From Paramoeba atlantica (lineage: Eukaryota > Discosea): 64,000 nt of DNA. The notes under the pieces were generated by a model. The model was not told the DNA's origin, did not search any database, and was given only the letters and a program-made list of their open reading frames with translations. How positions within the stretch are numbered: the stretch's first letter is position 1; every line of letters begins with the position of its first letter. A program made the position numbers and the translations under genes. The stretch lies in NCBI GenBank assembly GCA_977017575.1, contig CDRNVI010000080.1, forward strand, positions 62,001 to 126,000, given 5' to 3'. Of the stretch, positions 40,816 to 49,911 are shown in pieces.

Positions 40816-41004
40816 ATGGTCGAGCAAATTTTTTCGAAAAAATTAGTTTTCAAAAAAAACCCGCAGAAAGGGTAGCCGGGGTCTTGGCGCGCATTTTCCA
40901 CCCCCTACCCGGGGGTGACCCCCCCGCGTATCCGCAGGACGGGTCCGCCAAGTTCGGATTTTTTCGGAAAAAAAATTTTGAAAAAAAATTCAACGTACCT
41001 ATAA
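40816..41004. repeat. Dispersed repeat R2, copy 2
   Basis: ATCATGGTCGAGCAAATTTT, GTCTTGGCGCGCATTTTCCA and GGGTGACCCCCCCGCGTATC; opposite to copy 1 at 26630. It joins repeat P on its left and composite repeat X on its right. Confidence 0.8.
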
Positions 41005-41420
41005 CTAGTATCTGGCACTATCCGAGTATATCCGTAATTAAATACGATCGTAATTAAATACAACTGTATATCAGGGAAAACTGTCGCAAAGTGTCTTAGA
41101 ATATCTTAGAATAATGCCGAATCACATTTTTGTTTTTTGTTAGAATGTTTTTTCAAAAATTTGGTTTTTACTAAAAAAGCCACCGACGTTATGTCTTGGG
41201 ACTGAATAACTGCTGCTCACAATTCTATGAGTTTGAATAGATACAATCATATGAGTCTGAATAAATTACGCGGTGTGTTGTCGAGTGGAGAGTTTGTACT
41301 TCCTATCGTCACTCCTTTCGCATGCGTTTCATTGCTATTTCCGAGGAGATGACACACTAGTTGATGATGTTTTTCGGCGGTGATGGAATCGCGGGGAAGA
41401 GGGAGGATGTTTCGATAGCT

Positions 41421-41618
41421 ATGTAACCCAGGATAAAGTGGACGAGGGAGGTTCTAAAAGCACCTTTAAACCACCACAAAAATGGAATGATATCTCCCGG
41501 TTTGTAAAGGATTCCGACGTGCCAAAAGAATCTTTAAGGGACATACCCTTCCATTTTTATGGTGGTTTGCCAAAGGTGCTTTTAGTATCTCCCTCGTCCA
41601 CTTTAGCTTGGGTTACAT
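41421..41618. repeat. 198-bp foldback element, copy 2
   Basis: Same length and arms as 28288-28485 but in the opposite orientation: ATGTAACCCAGG ... CTTGGGTTACAT. Confidence 0.9.
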
Positions 41619-42341
41619 TTTTTTCAGAATTTCTTGTCATATCATACGTATGTAAACGTGTAAGAACGCATGTAGAGGCGTGTGTATGTCCTTCACAAGC
41701 GGAGAGTGGTTGTAAAACTACCGGAGAGGTCCAGGGGGGGGGTCCAGGGGGGATCATGGTCGAGCAAATTTTTTCGAAAAAATTAGTTTTCGAAAAAAAC
41801 CCGCAGAAAGGGTAGCCGGGGTCTTGGCGCGCATTTTCCACCCCCCTACCCGGGGGTGACCCCCCCGCGTATCCGCAGGACGGGTCCGCCAAGTTCGGAT
41901 TTTTTCGGAAAAAAAATTTTGAAAAAAAATTCAACTTGGCGAAAAAAATGACAAAAAAAATATTTTTCCAAAATCGTTTCCCCTATTGTATTTTGTTAGT
42001 TTGGGACCTACACTAGCTTTCTCCGCAGTTGTTTTCGCAAGGTATCACTTCTTCTAACCGTGGTGCGCCCCTCAAAATGACCCATTTTTGACTAAAAAAG
42101 GTGAAAAAGTATTTTTCGGACCTAAAGGGGCATTTTTGTGTCGAAAGAATGGTATGGTTGGAGTCGCATTCTCTACCCAATACGTTCGGTAGGCTTCCAT
42201 TCATGCCTACGAGTGATTTCCCACGCGCGAATGTCGGATTTAGTGCTCTGAGAGTAAAAATACGCGAAAATCACCCCATTTTTACCCGAAATTCGGCTAT
42301 TTTTGGCTATAATCTTTCCGTTTTCCAGGCTAAATTTTCTT

Positions 42342-42446
42342 TTTTAGGCTCTTCGTTAAACGCGGCGGTAGTTTTCAACTCGAAGCGCGCAGCATGAGTG
42401 ACTTCTAAGTTGAAAACAACCACCGCGTTTAACGAAGAGCCTAAAA
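42342..42446. repeat. 105-bp foldback element, copy 1
   Basis: TTTTAGGCTCTTCGTTAAAC at the left and the complement GTTTAACGAAGAGCCTAAAA at the right, with inner arms GCGG(T/C)GGTNGTTTTCAACT. The centre holds CGCGCAGCATGAGTGAC. Nearly the whole element is two complementary arms. Other copies: 44694, 52989, 55255, 63377, a degenerate one at 58004 and half a copy at 26186. Confidence 0.92.
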
Positions 42447-43349
42447 TCTAATTACTAATTTAAGGATTTTTTTCGGCGAAAATAATCTTAATTGAATAAT
42501 ATCGCAATTAAATACTATCGCAATTGAATAATGTCGTAAATAAGTATTATCGTAAGTAAATTCTTAATTTTGTTTTTCCATTATTTTCAAGAACATGACA
42601 TGTTGTAGGTAAATTGTTTTGAACGAGTGCATTGAACGAGTAAAAACCGCAGAAAATTAATACGTGTATGTTATATCATCCCTGATGGATAAGAGACGTT
42701 ACTTCTATTCTTCCGATTCCATCGGATTATGACAACTTTTAAGCAGAACGCTCTTACAAGAACAGTCATCCGCTGAATTGACTCGGCTGCCCAAACCTCT
42801 CGATGTTCATCTTTGTCTTTCACCTCAACTGCCAATGCGACATCGATAGGAGTTGTCATTTTCAATCCCCGAAAAAATAAACTGAAAACTCAAAACAATT
42901 TAAGGATTCTTTTGGTGAAAATAATCTTAATTGAATAATACCGTAATTAAATATATCCGTAATTAAGTACGATCGTAATTAAATACAACACTGTACGCTT
43001 ATTTAATAAGCGTTTTAACACGTTTTCAGAGAAAACATAGAAAAAAGTGTCAAAAAAGTTGAGAGAAAGGAAAAAAAGCACACCTCCGAGTAAGGGAGAA
43101 TTTAGCCATTTTGACCCAAAATCCATTCTCTCACTGGGGGAGGGTCTACAGTACGTTAAAATATGCTGTATGCTAAGCAAGAGTTTTTAATTGATAGGAT
43201 GTCTAACGGATTCTTTCAGTCTGTAAAAACTTTGCCGCGTATTACCTTACACATATTTTAGAAACAGGATATCTGTGCTCATATTGTTTATTTGTATTTT
43301 TTGAAGTTATAGTGCTCAGTTTTACCTATAAGACTTAACTATAAGACTT
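42447..43349 (+). repeat. Composite repeat X, right part (uninterrupted copy)
   Basis: Reverse complement of 29041-30330 without the SINE: at 43125-43140 the site reads ATTCTCTCACTGG once. It includes the 64-codon frame on the - strand (42671-42865) that differs from its partner by four residues. Confidence 0.88.
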
Positions 43350-44798
43350 AACTAGTATCTGGCACTATCCGAGTATATCCGTAATTAAATACGATCGTAA
43401 TTAAATACAACACTGTATATCAGGGAAAACTGTCGCAAAGTGTCTTAGAATATCTTAGAATAATGCCGAATCACATTTTTGTTTTTTGTTAGAATTTTTT
43501 TTTCAAAAATTTGGTTTTTTACTAAAAAAGCCACCGACGTTATGTCTTGGGACTGAATAACTGCTGCTCACAATTCTATGAGTTTGAATAGATACAATCA
43601 TATGAGTCTGAATAAATTACGCGGTGTGTTGTCGAGTGGAGAGTTTGTACTTCCTATCGTCACTCCTTTCGCATGCGTTTCATTGCTATTTCCGAGGAGA
43701 TGACACACTAGTTGATGATGTTTTTCGGCGGTGATGGAATCGCGGGGAAGAGGGAGGATGTTTCGATAGCTATGTAACCCAGGATAAAGTGGACGAGGGA
43801 GGTTCTAAAAGCACCTTTAAACCACCACAAAAATGGAATGATATCTCCCGGTTTGTAAAGGATTCCGACGTGCCAAAAGAATCTTTAAGGGACATACCCT
43901 TCCATTTTTATGGTGGTTTGCCAAAGGTGCTTTTAGTATCTCCCTCGTCCACTTTAGCTTGGGTTACATTTTTTTCAGAATTTCTTGTCATATCATACGT
44001 ATGTAAACGTGTAAGAACGCATGTAGAGGCGTGTGTATGTCCTTCACAAGCGGAGAGTGGTTGTAAAACTACCGGAGAGGTCCAGGGGGGGGGGTCCAGG
44101 GGGGATCATGGTCGAGCAAATTTTTTCGAAAAAATTAGTTTTCGAAAAAAACCCGCAGAAAGGGTAGCCGGGGTCTTGGCGCGCATTTTCCACCCCCCTA
44201 CCCGGGGGTGACCCCCCCGTGTATCCGCAGGACGGGTCCGCCAAGCTCGGATTTTTTCGGAAAAAAAATTTTGAAAAAAAATTCAACTTGGCGAAAAAAA
44301 TGACAAAAAAAATATTTTTCCAAAATCGTTTCCCCTATTGTATTTTGTTAGTTTGGGACCTACACTAGCTTTCTCCGCAGTTGCTTTCGCAAGGTATCAC
44401 TTCTTCGAACCGTGGTGCGCCCCTCAAAATGAACCATTTTTGACTAAAAAAGGTGGAAAAGTATTTTTCGGACCTAAAGGGGCATTTTTGTGTCGAAAGA
44501 ATGGTATGGTTGGAGTCGCATTCTCTACCCAATACGTTCGGTAGGCTTCCATTCATGCCTACGAGTGATTTCCCACGCGCAAATGTCGGATTTAGTGCTC
44601 TGAGAGCAAAAATACGCGAAAATCACCCCATTTTTACCCGAAATTCGGCTATTTTTGGCTATAATCTTTCCGTTTTCCAGGCTAAATTTTCTTTTTTGGG
44701 CTCTTCGTTAAACGCGGCGGTAGTTTTCAACTCGAAGCGCGCAGCATGAGTGACTTCTAAGTTGAAAACAACCACCGCGTTTAACGAAGAGCCTAAAA
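43350..44798 (+). repeat. 1.44-kb repeated unit, copy 2
   Basis: Direct copy of 41005-42446 with few differences. It contains a 198-bp foldback (43772-43969), an R2 copy (44083-44292) and a 105-bp foldback (44694-44798). The next host gene starts ~110 bp later. Confidence 0.9.
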
Positions 44799-44906
44799 AA
44801 GAAATGCTACACGAGCCAATTTGTACAACCAAAAACTCTACTTATCCTTCCTTCAGATTTGAAAGCTTTCATTTTTCGAAATCTTTTTCACTGTTTATTC
44901 GGGTCA

Positions 44907-46976
44907 ATGATGCGCGTAAGTACCACTCTTCGCTATCTCCCGTTACAAGGATTCTCTGGAAAGCCCTTTCATTATTCAGTTTCTCTTACTTTAGTCACTT
45001 CCGCAAAAGCACATCACTTCTCTTCTCCATATTGGATCACTTCACGGCAATTAGAATGGCTGACCGGAGGAAACGTTCAAATTAAGTCCGAGATCCCAAA
45101 TTTCGGCACATCTGCAAATGAAACCGCGGATGGTAGTGTCAAGCAGCGAACTGTCGCATCACAAGCACTTAGCTACATAGAATCACGGCCTATCCAATGG
45201 TACAACCTTGACCAGACCACCAATCCTGAGCTCGCTCTCACGTATATCCGCAAGCACGCAGCCTACCTCCGTCACGCCAAGCCCTGTATCGACATCGCCA
45301 CCCTATCCCCCTTCCGCCCGGACGTCCAACGTATCCTCCACGCCGTCTCGGCACGAAAAAATCTCAAATCCCATCTCTGGATAGCCCAATCCGACCTCCC
45401 TCTCATCGCCGACGGAACCCTCACCCCCATCCCCGGAGCCCACGGGGTATCCTTCCCCCGTAGTCCCCTCCTCCACCCCCGTACAACCCAAAGGGTACGT
45501 ACCGTTACCCTGCTCCATGACACCTCATCTTCGCCTTCTTCTCCTTCTTCTTTTGATGCCGATGTTACATCTTCCCCATCGTCCACTCCTTCACCCTCTG
45601 ACTCCTCCTCTATGGCTTCTTCCCCAACTTCACCCTCTTCCCCAGCTTCACCCCCTTCCTCTTCTTCACCCCCTTCCCCAGCTTCACCCCCTTCCTCTTC
45701 TTCACCCCCTTCCCCAGCTTCACCCCCTTCCCCAGCTTCACCCCCTTCCCCAGCTTCACCCCCTTCCCCAGCTTCACCCCCTTCCCCAGCTTCACCCCCT
45801 TCCCCAGCTTCACCCCCTTCCCCAGCTTCACCCCCTTCCCCAGCTTCCCCCCCTTCCTTCACGCACTCCCCCACCGCCCCCTGCACGCTCTACCCCCTCG
45901 CGGCCCTCTCCCACCCCCCCGCGGCCCTCTCCCACGCCCGCCACCGCGTCGCGCGCTCCGCCCTCACCAACGCCCCCCTCCCCTGCCCCCCCACCCAGCA
46001 CGCCCTGCGCCGGTTCGCCAGGCGCCACGGCCTGCGCTCCCCGCACTGGATCTCCCCCGACGCCCTGCACCGCGTCTACGGCGCCAGCCTCGGGGTAAGC
46101 CCCGACGCCGTACGGTGTGTGCTGCGGGTCGTAACGTGTGCGGGGAGTCGGGGGGAGAAGACAAAGAGGGGGACCGAAAAGGGTGGGACCACGGAGGAGG
46201 GGGAGAAGACAGGGGAGGGGGGGAAAAGGGAAGGGGGGAAGACGACGACCACTACACGTGTGATCCGTTTGTATAATGCGGAGCACACGACGGGGAAGGA
46301 GACGTTATGTGCCCGAGCCCGTCGTGGGGGGATGATTCAGTATGCTACGGGAAAACTCATGAGGCTCAGCGCCCAGGCCGTGTTGTGGGAGGAGGCTGAA
46401 CGACAAGGGTACCGCAGTAATGTGTGGCTCCGGAAGAGGGAGTTGGGGCGTGAGGGGAAGGGGGTAGTGGAGTTGAAACCCGGGATGACAGGGGTTGTGT
46501 TGTCGAGGAAGGCGACGAAAGGGGGAGAAAATGAAGCAAAAGAAGGGATGGAGGATGGAGGTGAAGGGGATGCGGTTCCGGAACAAGGAGTGGAATGGTT
46601 TAACGCCGATCAAACGACATGTCCACACGCTGTGATCCATGGGACGAGGAAGAATGCGGAAATGGGGAGCGTAACACGTGTGATGCGCAGTGGGTATTGT
46701 GGTACGATGTACCCCAGAGCAGTACAGCGCATACTACGCAAGACGGCGCAGAAGAAAAGGTTTTACTCTTGTTATTGGGTCACAGTGTCCCAGATGCGAC
46801 GTTTCTCGCCGGAACTGAAGAAGAGAGACGGGGAAGAGGGGATCAGGTTCCTTGCAACGTGCAAGGACAAAGAAGATAAGGTCCCGTATTTTTTGTTTAA
46901 TGCCGCTCAGTTGGATAACCGATCTGTACTCAACGAACACGTGAAGAATCTGAACGAACAAAACGCTTGTGGGTGA
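44907..46976 (+). CDS. Tandem-domain protein, probably mitochondrial (p38/Tc38-like?)
   Basis: 689 residues from the first ATG (44907). The N-terminus MMRVSTTLRYLPLQGFSGK suits a mitochondrial presequence. A ~90-residue module repeats about five times. It opens with (W)YNLDQTT / LYNAEHTT / WFNADQTT and closes with SSPYWITSRQL, KSHLWIAQSDL, RSPHWISPDAL, RSNVWLRKREL or YSCYWVTVSQM; the C-terminus starts a sixth (LFNAAQLDN). Between modules 2 and 3 is an SPASPP hexapeptide tract (45640-45850) and after module 3 a Lys/Glu/Gly-rich linker. The arrangement reminds me of kinetoplastid p38/Tc38/RBP38 mitochondrial nucleic-acid-binding proteins, but that link is from memory and weak. Function otherwise unknown. 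Confidence 0.7.
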   Translation: MMRVSTTLRYLPLQGFSGKPFHYSVSLTLVTSAKAHHFSSPYWITSRQLEWLTGGNVQIKSEIPNFGTSANETADGSVKQRTVASQALSYIESRPIQWYNLDQTTNPELALTYIRKHAAYLRHAKPCIDIATLSPFRPDVQRILHAVSARKNLKSHLWIAQSDLPLIADGTLTPIPGAHGVSFPRSPLLHPRTTQRVRTVTLLHDTSSSPSSPSSFDADVTSSPSSTPSPSDSSSMASSPTSPSSPASPPSSSSPPSPASPPSSSSPPSPASPPSPASPPSPASPPSPASPPSPASPPSPASPPSPASPPSPASPPSFTHSPTAPCTLYPLAALSHPPAALSHARHRVARSALTNAPLPCPPTQHALRRFARRHGLRSPHWISPDALHRVYGASLGVSPDAVRCVLRVVTCAGSRGEKTKRGTEKGGTTEEGEKTGEGGKREGGKTTTTTRVIRLYNAEHTTGKETLCARARRGGMIQYATGKLMRLSAQAVLWEEAERQGYRSNVWLRKRELGREGKGVVELKPGMTGVVLSRKATKGGENEAKEGMEDGGEGDAVPEQGVEWFNADQTTCPHAVIHGTRKNAEMGSVTRVMRSGYCGTMYPRAVQRILRKTAQKKRFYSCYWVTVSQMRRFSPELKKRDGEEGIRFLATCKDKEDKVPYFLFNAAQLDNRSVLNEHVKNLNEQNACG
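45640..45850 (+). repeat. 18-bp coding minisatellite (SPASPP)
   Basis: About eleven units of CCTTCCCCAGCTTCACCC inside the preceding gene, in frame, two of them with CCTCTTCTTCA variants (SSSSPP). Unit number is likely to vary between alleles without breaking the frame. Confidence 0.93.
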
Positions 46977-47568
46977 ATTCGGTATTATTTCTTCTTGCTT
47001 TATTCTCCGGGTTTTCTTGATGTAATCACGTGAATTTCTACGATTCTTCAGGAATATGTAAACTTGATCTTGTTTTCTTGCCACTTTCTTAGGACCTGCT
47101 TTTTCTTAGGACCTGCTGTCTGTTTTCTTCTAAATATTTTTCACTGGCATGCATTGATTCGAATTTTGTTGAAATTGACTTCGACGGAAACTTGTTTGCG
47201 CGCATTTTCTTTTGATTTTTGATATTTCAACTTATTTTTTTGAAATTCACTCGCCCGTTCTCATTATTTTCTGTAAATGCCTTTTATAAAAAATTGATTT
47301 TTCACAACCAAATAATTATTGCCATAATTTAAACCTGATGACAAGTGAAGAATATAGTTTTGTGCGTCAAAATTTGGTTCCTTTCAATGTTGTAGAAAAT
47401 TAAAGAAAACACTTTTCGTTTTCATCTTCTTCAGAAGAAAAAGTAAGGGAAATTTGTGAAAAAAATGTCTCTTACTGGGAGGTCTATGGTAATGATCAAA
47501 CCACATACATCATCAAACCACGATATATCTTTGCTTCATGGTATCATTTTGCACGTACTAAATCCCAT
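46977..47568. other. AT-rich intergenic DNA
   Basis: No gene recognised. TCTTACTGGGAGGTCTATGG near 47470 looks like a decayed end of the TACCGTAGACCC element family. Confidence 0.5.
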
Positions 47569-48378
47569 ATGATTCTCGTTCCACTGTATACCACGGATGT
47601 TCCTAACAAGAATCGCGGTCCGTGCAAGGTAAGAGGAGCACTTTTACCTCAGGAATATCACCTTGCGCATGTTATAGAAGATGTTGAAAATCCGCACCCT
47701 TCATGGAGTACTTCATTGCATGCGTGTATGTGGAAAGGCATACGATGCGAAACTGGAAAGGTTTCGGTCATTCTCTGGCATGTCATGAAGTTATCCGGTC
47801 ATTTAAAGTTCATTTGGTTGCCGAGAACGCTGGTTGATATTTACATGCGGAGCAATCGGTTAAGCGGATCGGTGCACCTTAGTTCACTTCCAGCCTCACT
47901 AAAAATTTTATCGCTGTCACAGAATTCGTTTACCGAAACTTTGGATTTCAGCCAACTGCCCGGCAATTTACAAGTTATTGACTTGGGCCATAACCAGTTT
48001 GAAGGAAATGTCGAATTAGGTTCTTTTCCTCTCACGCTCACAGAATTAGATGTCAGTCACAACAAGTTATCGGGAAGTGTATATTTCTCCTCTTTGCCAC
48101 CAGGTATTAATCTCATGTATTTAGAGCATAACAGGTTTACAGGAACGCCTGATTTAGAGCACTTATCGTCTTCTCTGGAGGAAATCACCATAAATAATAA
48201 TTCTTTTTCTGGTATATTGCAACTTGATATGCTTAGACTTGATACAATGGCCTTAAACGTTTTATGGCTGCACAACAATCCAGAGCTCCATATGAATAAT
48301 AACGTTTTTTGGGAGAAACTTTCGAATAAGTTGTCGGATTTTCAATATGATGATACGCAACTACTGCCAGAATCGTAA
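47569..48378 (+). CDS. Leucine-rich repeat protein 3
   Basis: 269 residues. A short N-terminus (MILVPLYTTDVPNKN) without a clear signal peptide leads to the family motif KVRGALLP and a cysteine cap CMWKGIRCE. Seven repeats of 23 residues follow, for example FTETLDFSQLPGNLQVIDLGHNQ and FEGNVELGSFPLTLTELDVSHNK; the first has the family mark GHLKFIWLP. The C-terminal ~30 residues are polar and may cap the solenoid. The cap cysteines predict an extracellular or lumenal site, at odds with the weak signal, so the true start could be upstream or the sorting unusual. Confidence 0.85.
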   Translation: MILVPLYTTDVPNKNRGPCKVRGALLPQEYHLAHVIEDVENPHPSWSTSLHACMWKGIRCETGKVSVILWHVMKLSGHLKFIWLPRTLVDIYMRSNRLSGSVHLSSLPASLKILSLSQNSFTETLDFSQLPGNLQVIDLGHNQFEGNVELGSFPLTLTELDVSHNKLSGSVYFSSLPPGINLMYLEHNRFTGTPDLEHLSSSLEEITINNNSFSGILQLDMLRLDTMALNVLWLHNNPELHMNNNVFWEKLSNKLSDFQYDDTQLLPES

Positions 48379-48622
48379 AGTTTTTTTAGAGTTCATATGA
48401 CGAAAAAGGGGGTTCCGTTTCGCAATAGACCTTACTATCTCGGAGTAGATCTTATTCTCGCATTAGATCGTATTATAACAGATACTTTAACGATGAAGAT
48501 CTTATTCGTACTTTTATCAATGTACTTTTGTTAATGGTACTAATAAGTTAATGACTTAAATACGTACTAGTAGGTCGTAGCAACTTCACGCTTCCTCATA
48601 TCTCATAATTTCACAAATTGTA

Positions 48623-49387
48623 ATGTCCAACTTTGCCGTACAACTGAAGATTACTGTGGAAGACTGCCGTCCCCCAATCTGGCGAAGAGTCATCATGAAA
48701 ACATCCGACTCTCTCTCCGATCTCCACGAGATCATTCAACGGGCATTTGGATGGCTCGATTATCACTTGCACTCCTTTACCATCCTCAAACAAGATTACA
48801 TGCCGATAAATCACCCAGCCTATTGTGATCTCAAGGACTCGGATATGGGGATTCTGTGCGAGAGCGACATCATCCTTAGCCATGTGATCTTATTGAATGT
48901 GAAACAATTCCGGTACAACTACGACTTTGGAGATGATTGGTACCACGCGGTACAAATCGAAAAAGTTCTCCCGTTGGACTCTTCTGTTCAATATCCAATT
49001 TGCATAAAAGGAAAGCGAGCTCGTCCCCCTGAAGACTGTGGTGGGTGCTGGGGATACGACGAGCTCATCCAAGCGATGAAAAAGCCGGACAGCTCGAAGA
49101 AGAAGAAGGAACTCGTAGATTGGCTAGGGGGGCCTTTCGATGCTGAGGCGTTTAGCCTGGAGGAGACTAATGCACGTCTGGCTACTCTTCATGAGTCTAA
49201 GTCCCGAGGCGCCGCAAAGAAGACAAAAGAAAGCAAAAGAAAGGAAAAGGAAAAAAGGGCAAGAACGACACGGAGACCGAAACGGGGTCAAAGCGGAGCT
49301 CCCGTAGATGAATTTCTTTTATCGAGGTGTACGATAGCAGATGGAATGCATGTGCGTTCATATCCTTTGAAGTGGTCTTGCAGATAA
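48623..49387 (+). CDS. Plasmid pRiA4b ORF-3-like protein
   Basis: 254 residues. Residues 1-185 match the pRiA4b ORF-3 domain throughout: LKITVEDCRPPIWRRVIM, LHEIIQRAFGWLDYHLHSF, YNYDFGDDWYHAVQIEK, YPICIKGKRARPPEDCGGCWGY and FDAEAFSLEETNARL. The domain is typical of bacteria, plasmids and some protists, and its biochemical role is unknown. A Lys/Arg-rich tail (KKTKESKRKEKEKRARTTRRPKRG) not usual in bacterial members may act as a nuclear signal. The gene is AT/GC-balanced like its neighbours, so any transfer from bacteria is old enough to have adapted. Confidence 0.9.
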   Translation: MSNFAVQLKITVEDCRPPIWRRVIMKTSDSLSDLHEIIQRAFGWLDYHLHSFTILKQDYMPINHPAYCDLKDSDMGILCESDIILSHVILLNVKQFRYNYDFGDDWYHAVQIEKVLPLDSSVQYPICIKGKRARPPEDCGGCWGYDELIQAMKKPDSSKKKKELVDWLGGPFDAEAFSLEETNARLATLHESKSRGAAKKTKESKRKEKEKRARTTRRPKRGQSGAPVDEFLLSRCTIADGMHVRSYPLKWSCR

Positions 49388-49911
49388 GAAGAGTGTACAT
49401 AAATAAAAATAGTCTGTTGTGGCACTCAGAGGTGTACATAGGACTTATGTTTCTCATGCGTGGTACAGTGCTAATGTTTGAAAATGTAAGTATTTGTATT
49501 TCAATTCTCTCTATTTAACCATTACGTTGGTGTTTTCAAAATACAAAAAACTTCACAGTAGCTGCTTTGTACGTGTACACGGTAGAGTATGTGCATACAC
49601 TTCTATTGTTGATGAATCGTTAGTTAAACCTTAAAAGGGTGTCGTTTATAGCACTACGTTTTAATCAAGTATTTTGTAGAAGTATTTTGTGTTTTGGCAC
49701 ATTCCGTTCTCAAAATTACTCTATTTTCATCGTATCTCTCGCATAATTTCAAAAACAAATAGCACGACTACGCTTTCCTTATCTGACACATGCACGACGG
49801 AACCACCCTACCCACCTCATGACCTCTCCGTAATACTCCACGACTACCCTATCCTCTCCCCCTACCCCCACATCCCCCCCTTCCCCCTTCCACTTTCTTA
49901 CCTACATGTAA
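49388..49911. other. Intergenic DNA
   Basis: No gene recognised. The last 100 bp are very C-rich (CCCCCACATCCCCCCCTTCCC) and pyrimidine-dominated, a plausible trans-splicing signal for the next gene. Confidence 0.5.

Larger units (their letters stand above)
41005..42446 (+). repeat. 1.44-kb repeated unit, copy 1
   Basis: Nearly identical to 43350-44798 over its whole length. It contains the left part of repeat X (from ACTAGTATCTGGCACTATCC), a 198-bp foldback element, an R2 copy and a 105-bp foldback element at its right end. The two units bracket 42447-43349, so the block reads unit, spacer, unit. Confidence 0.9.

Noticed and set aside
45272-45886. 204-codon Gly/Glu repeat frame on the - strand
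   Set aside because: Reverse reading of the SPASPP minisatellite.
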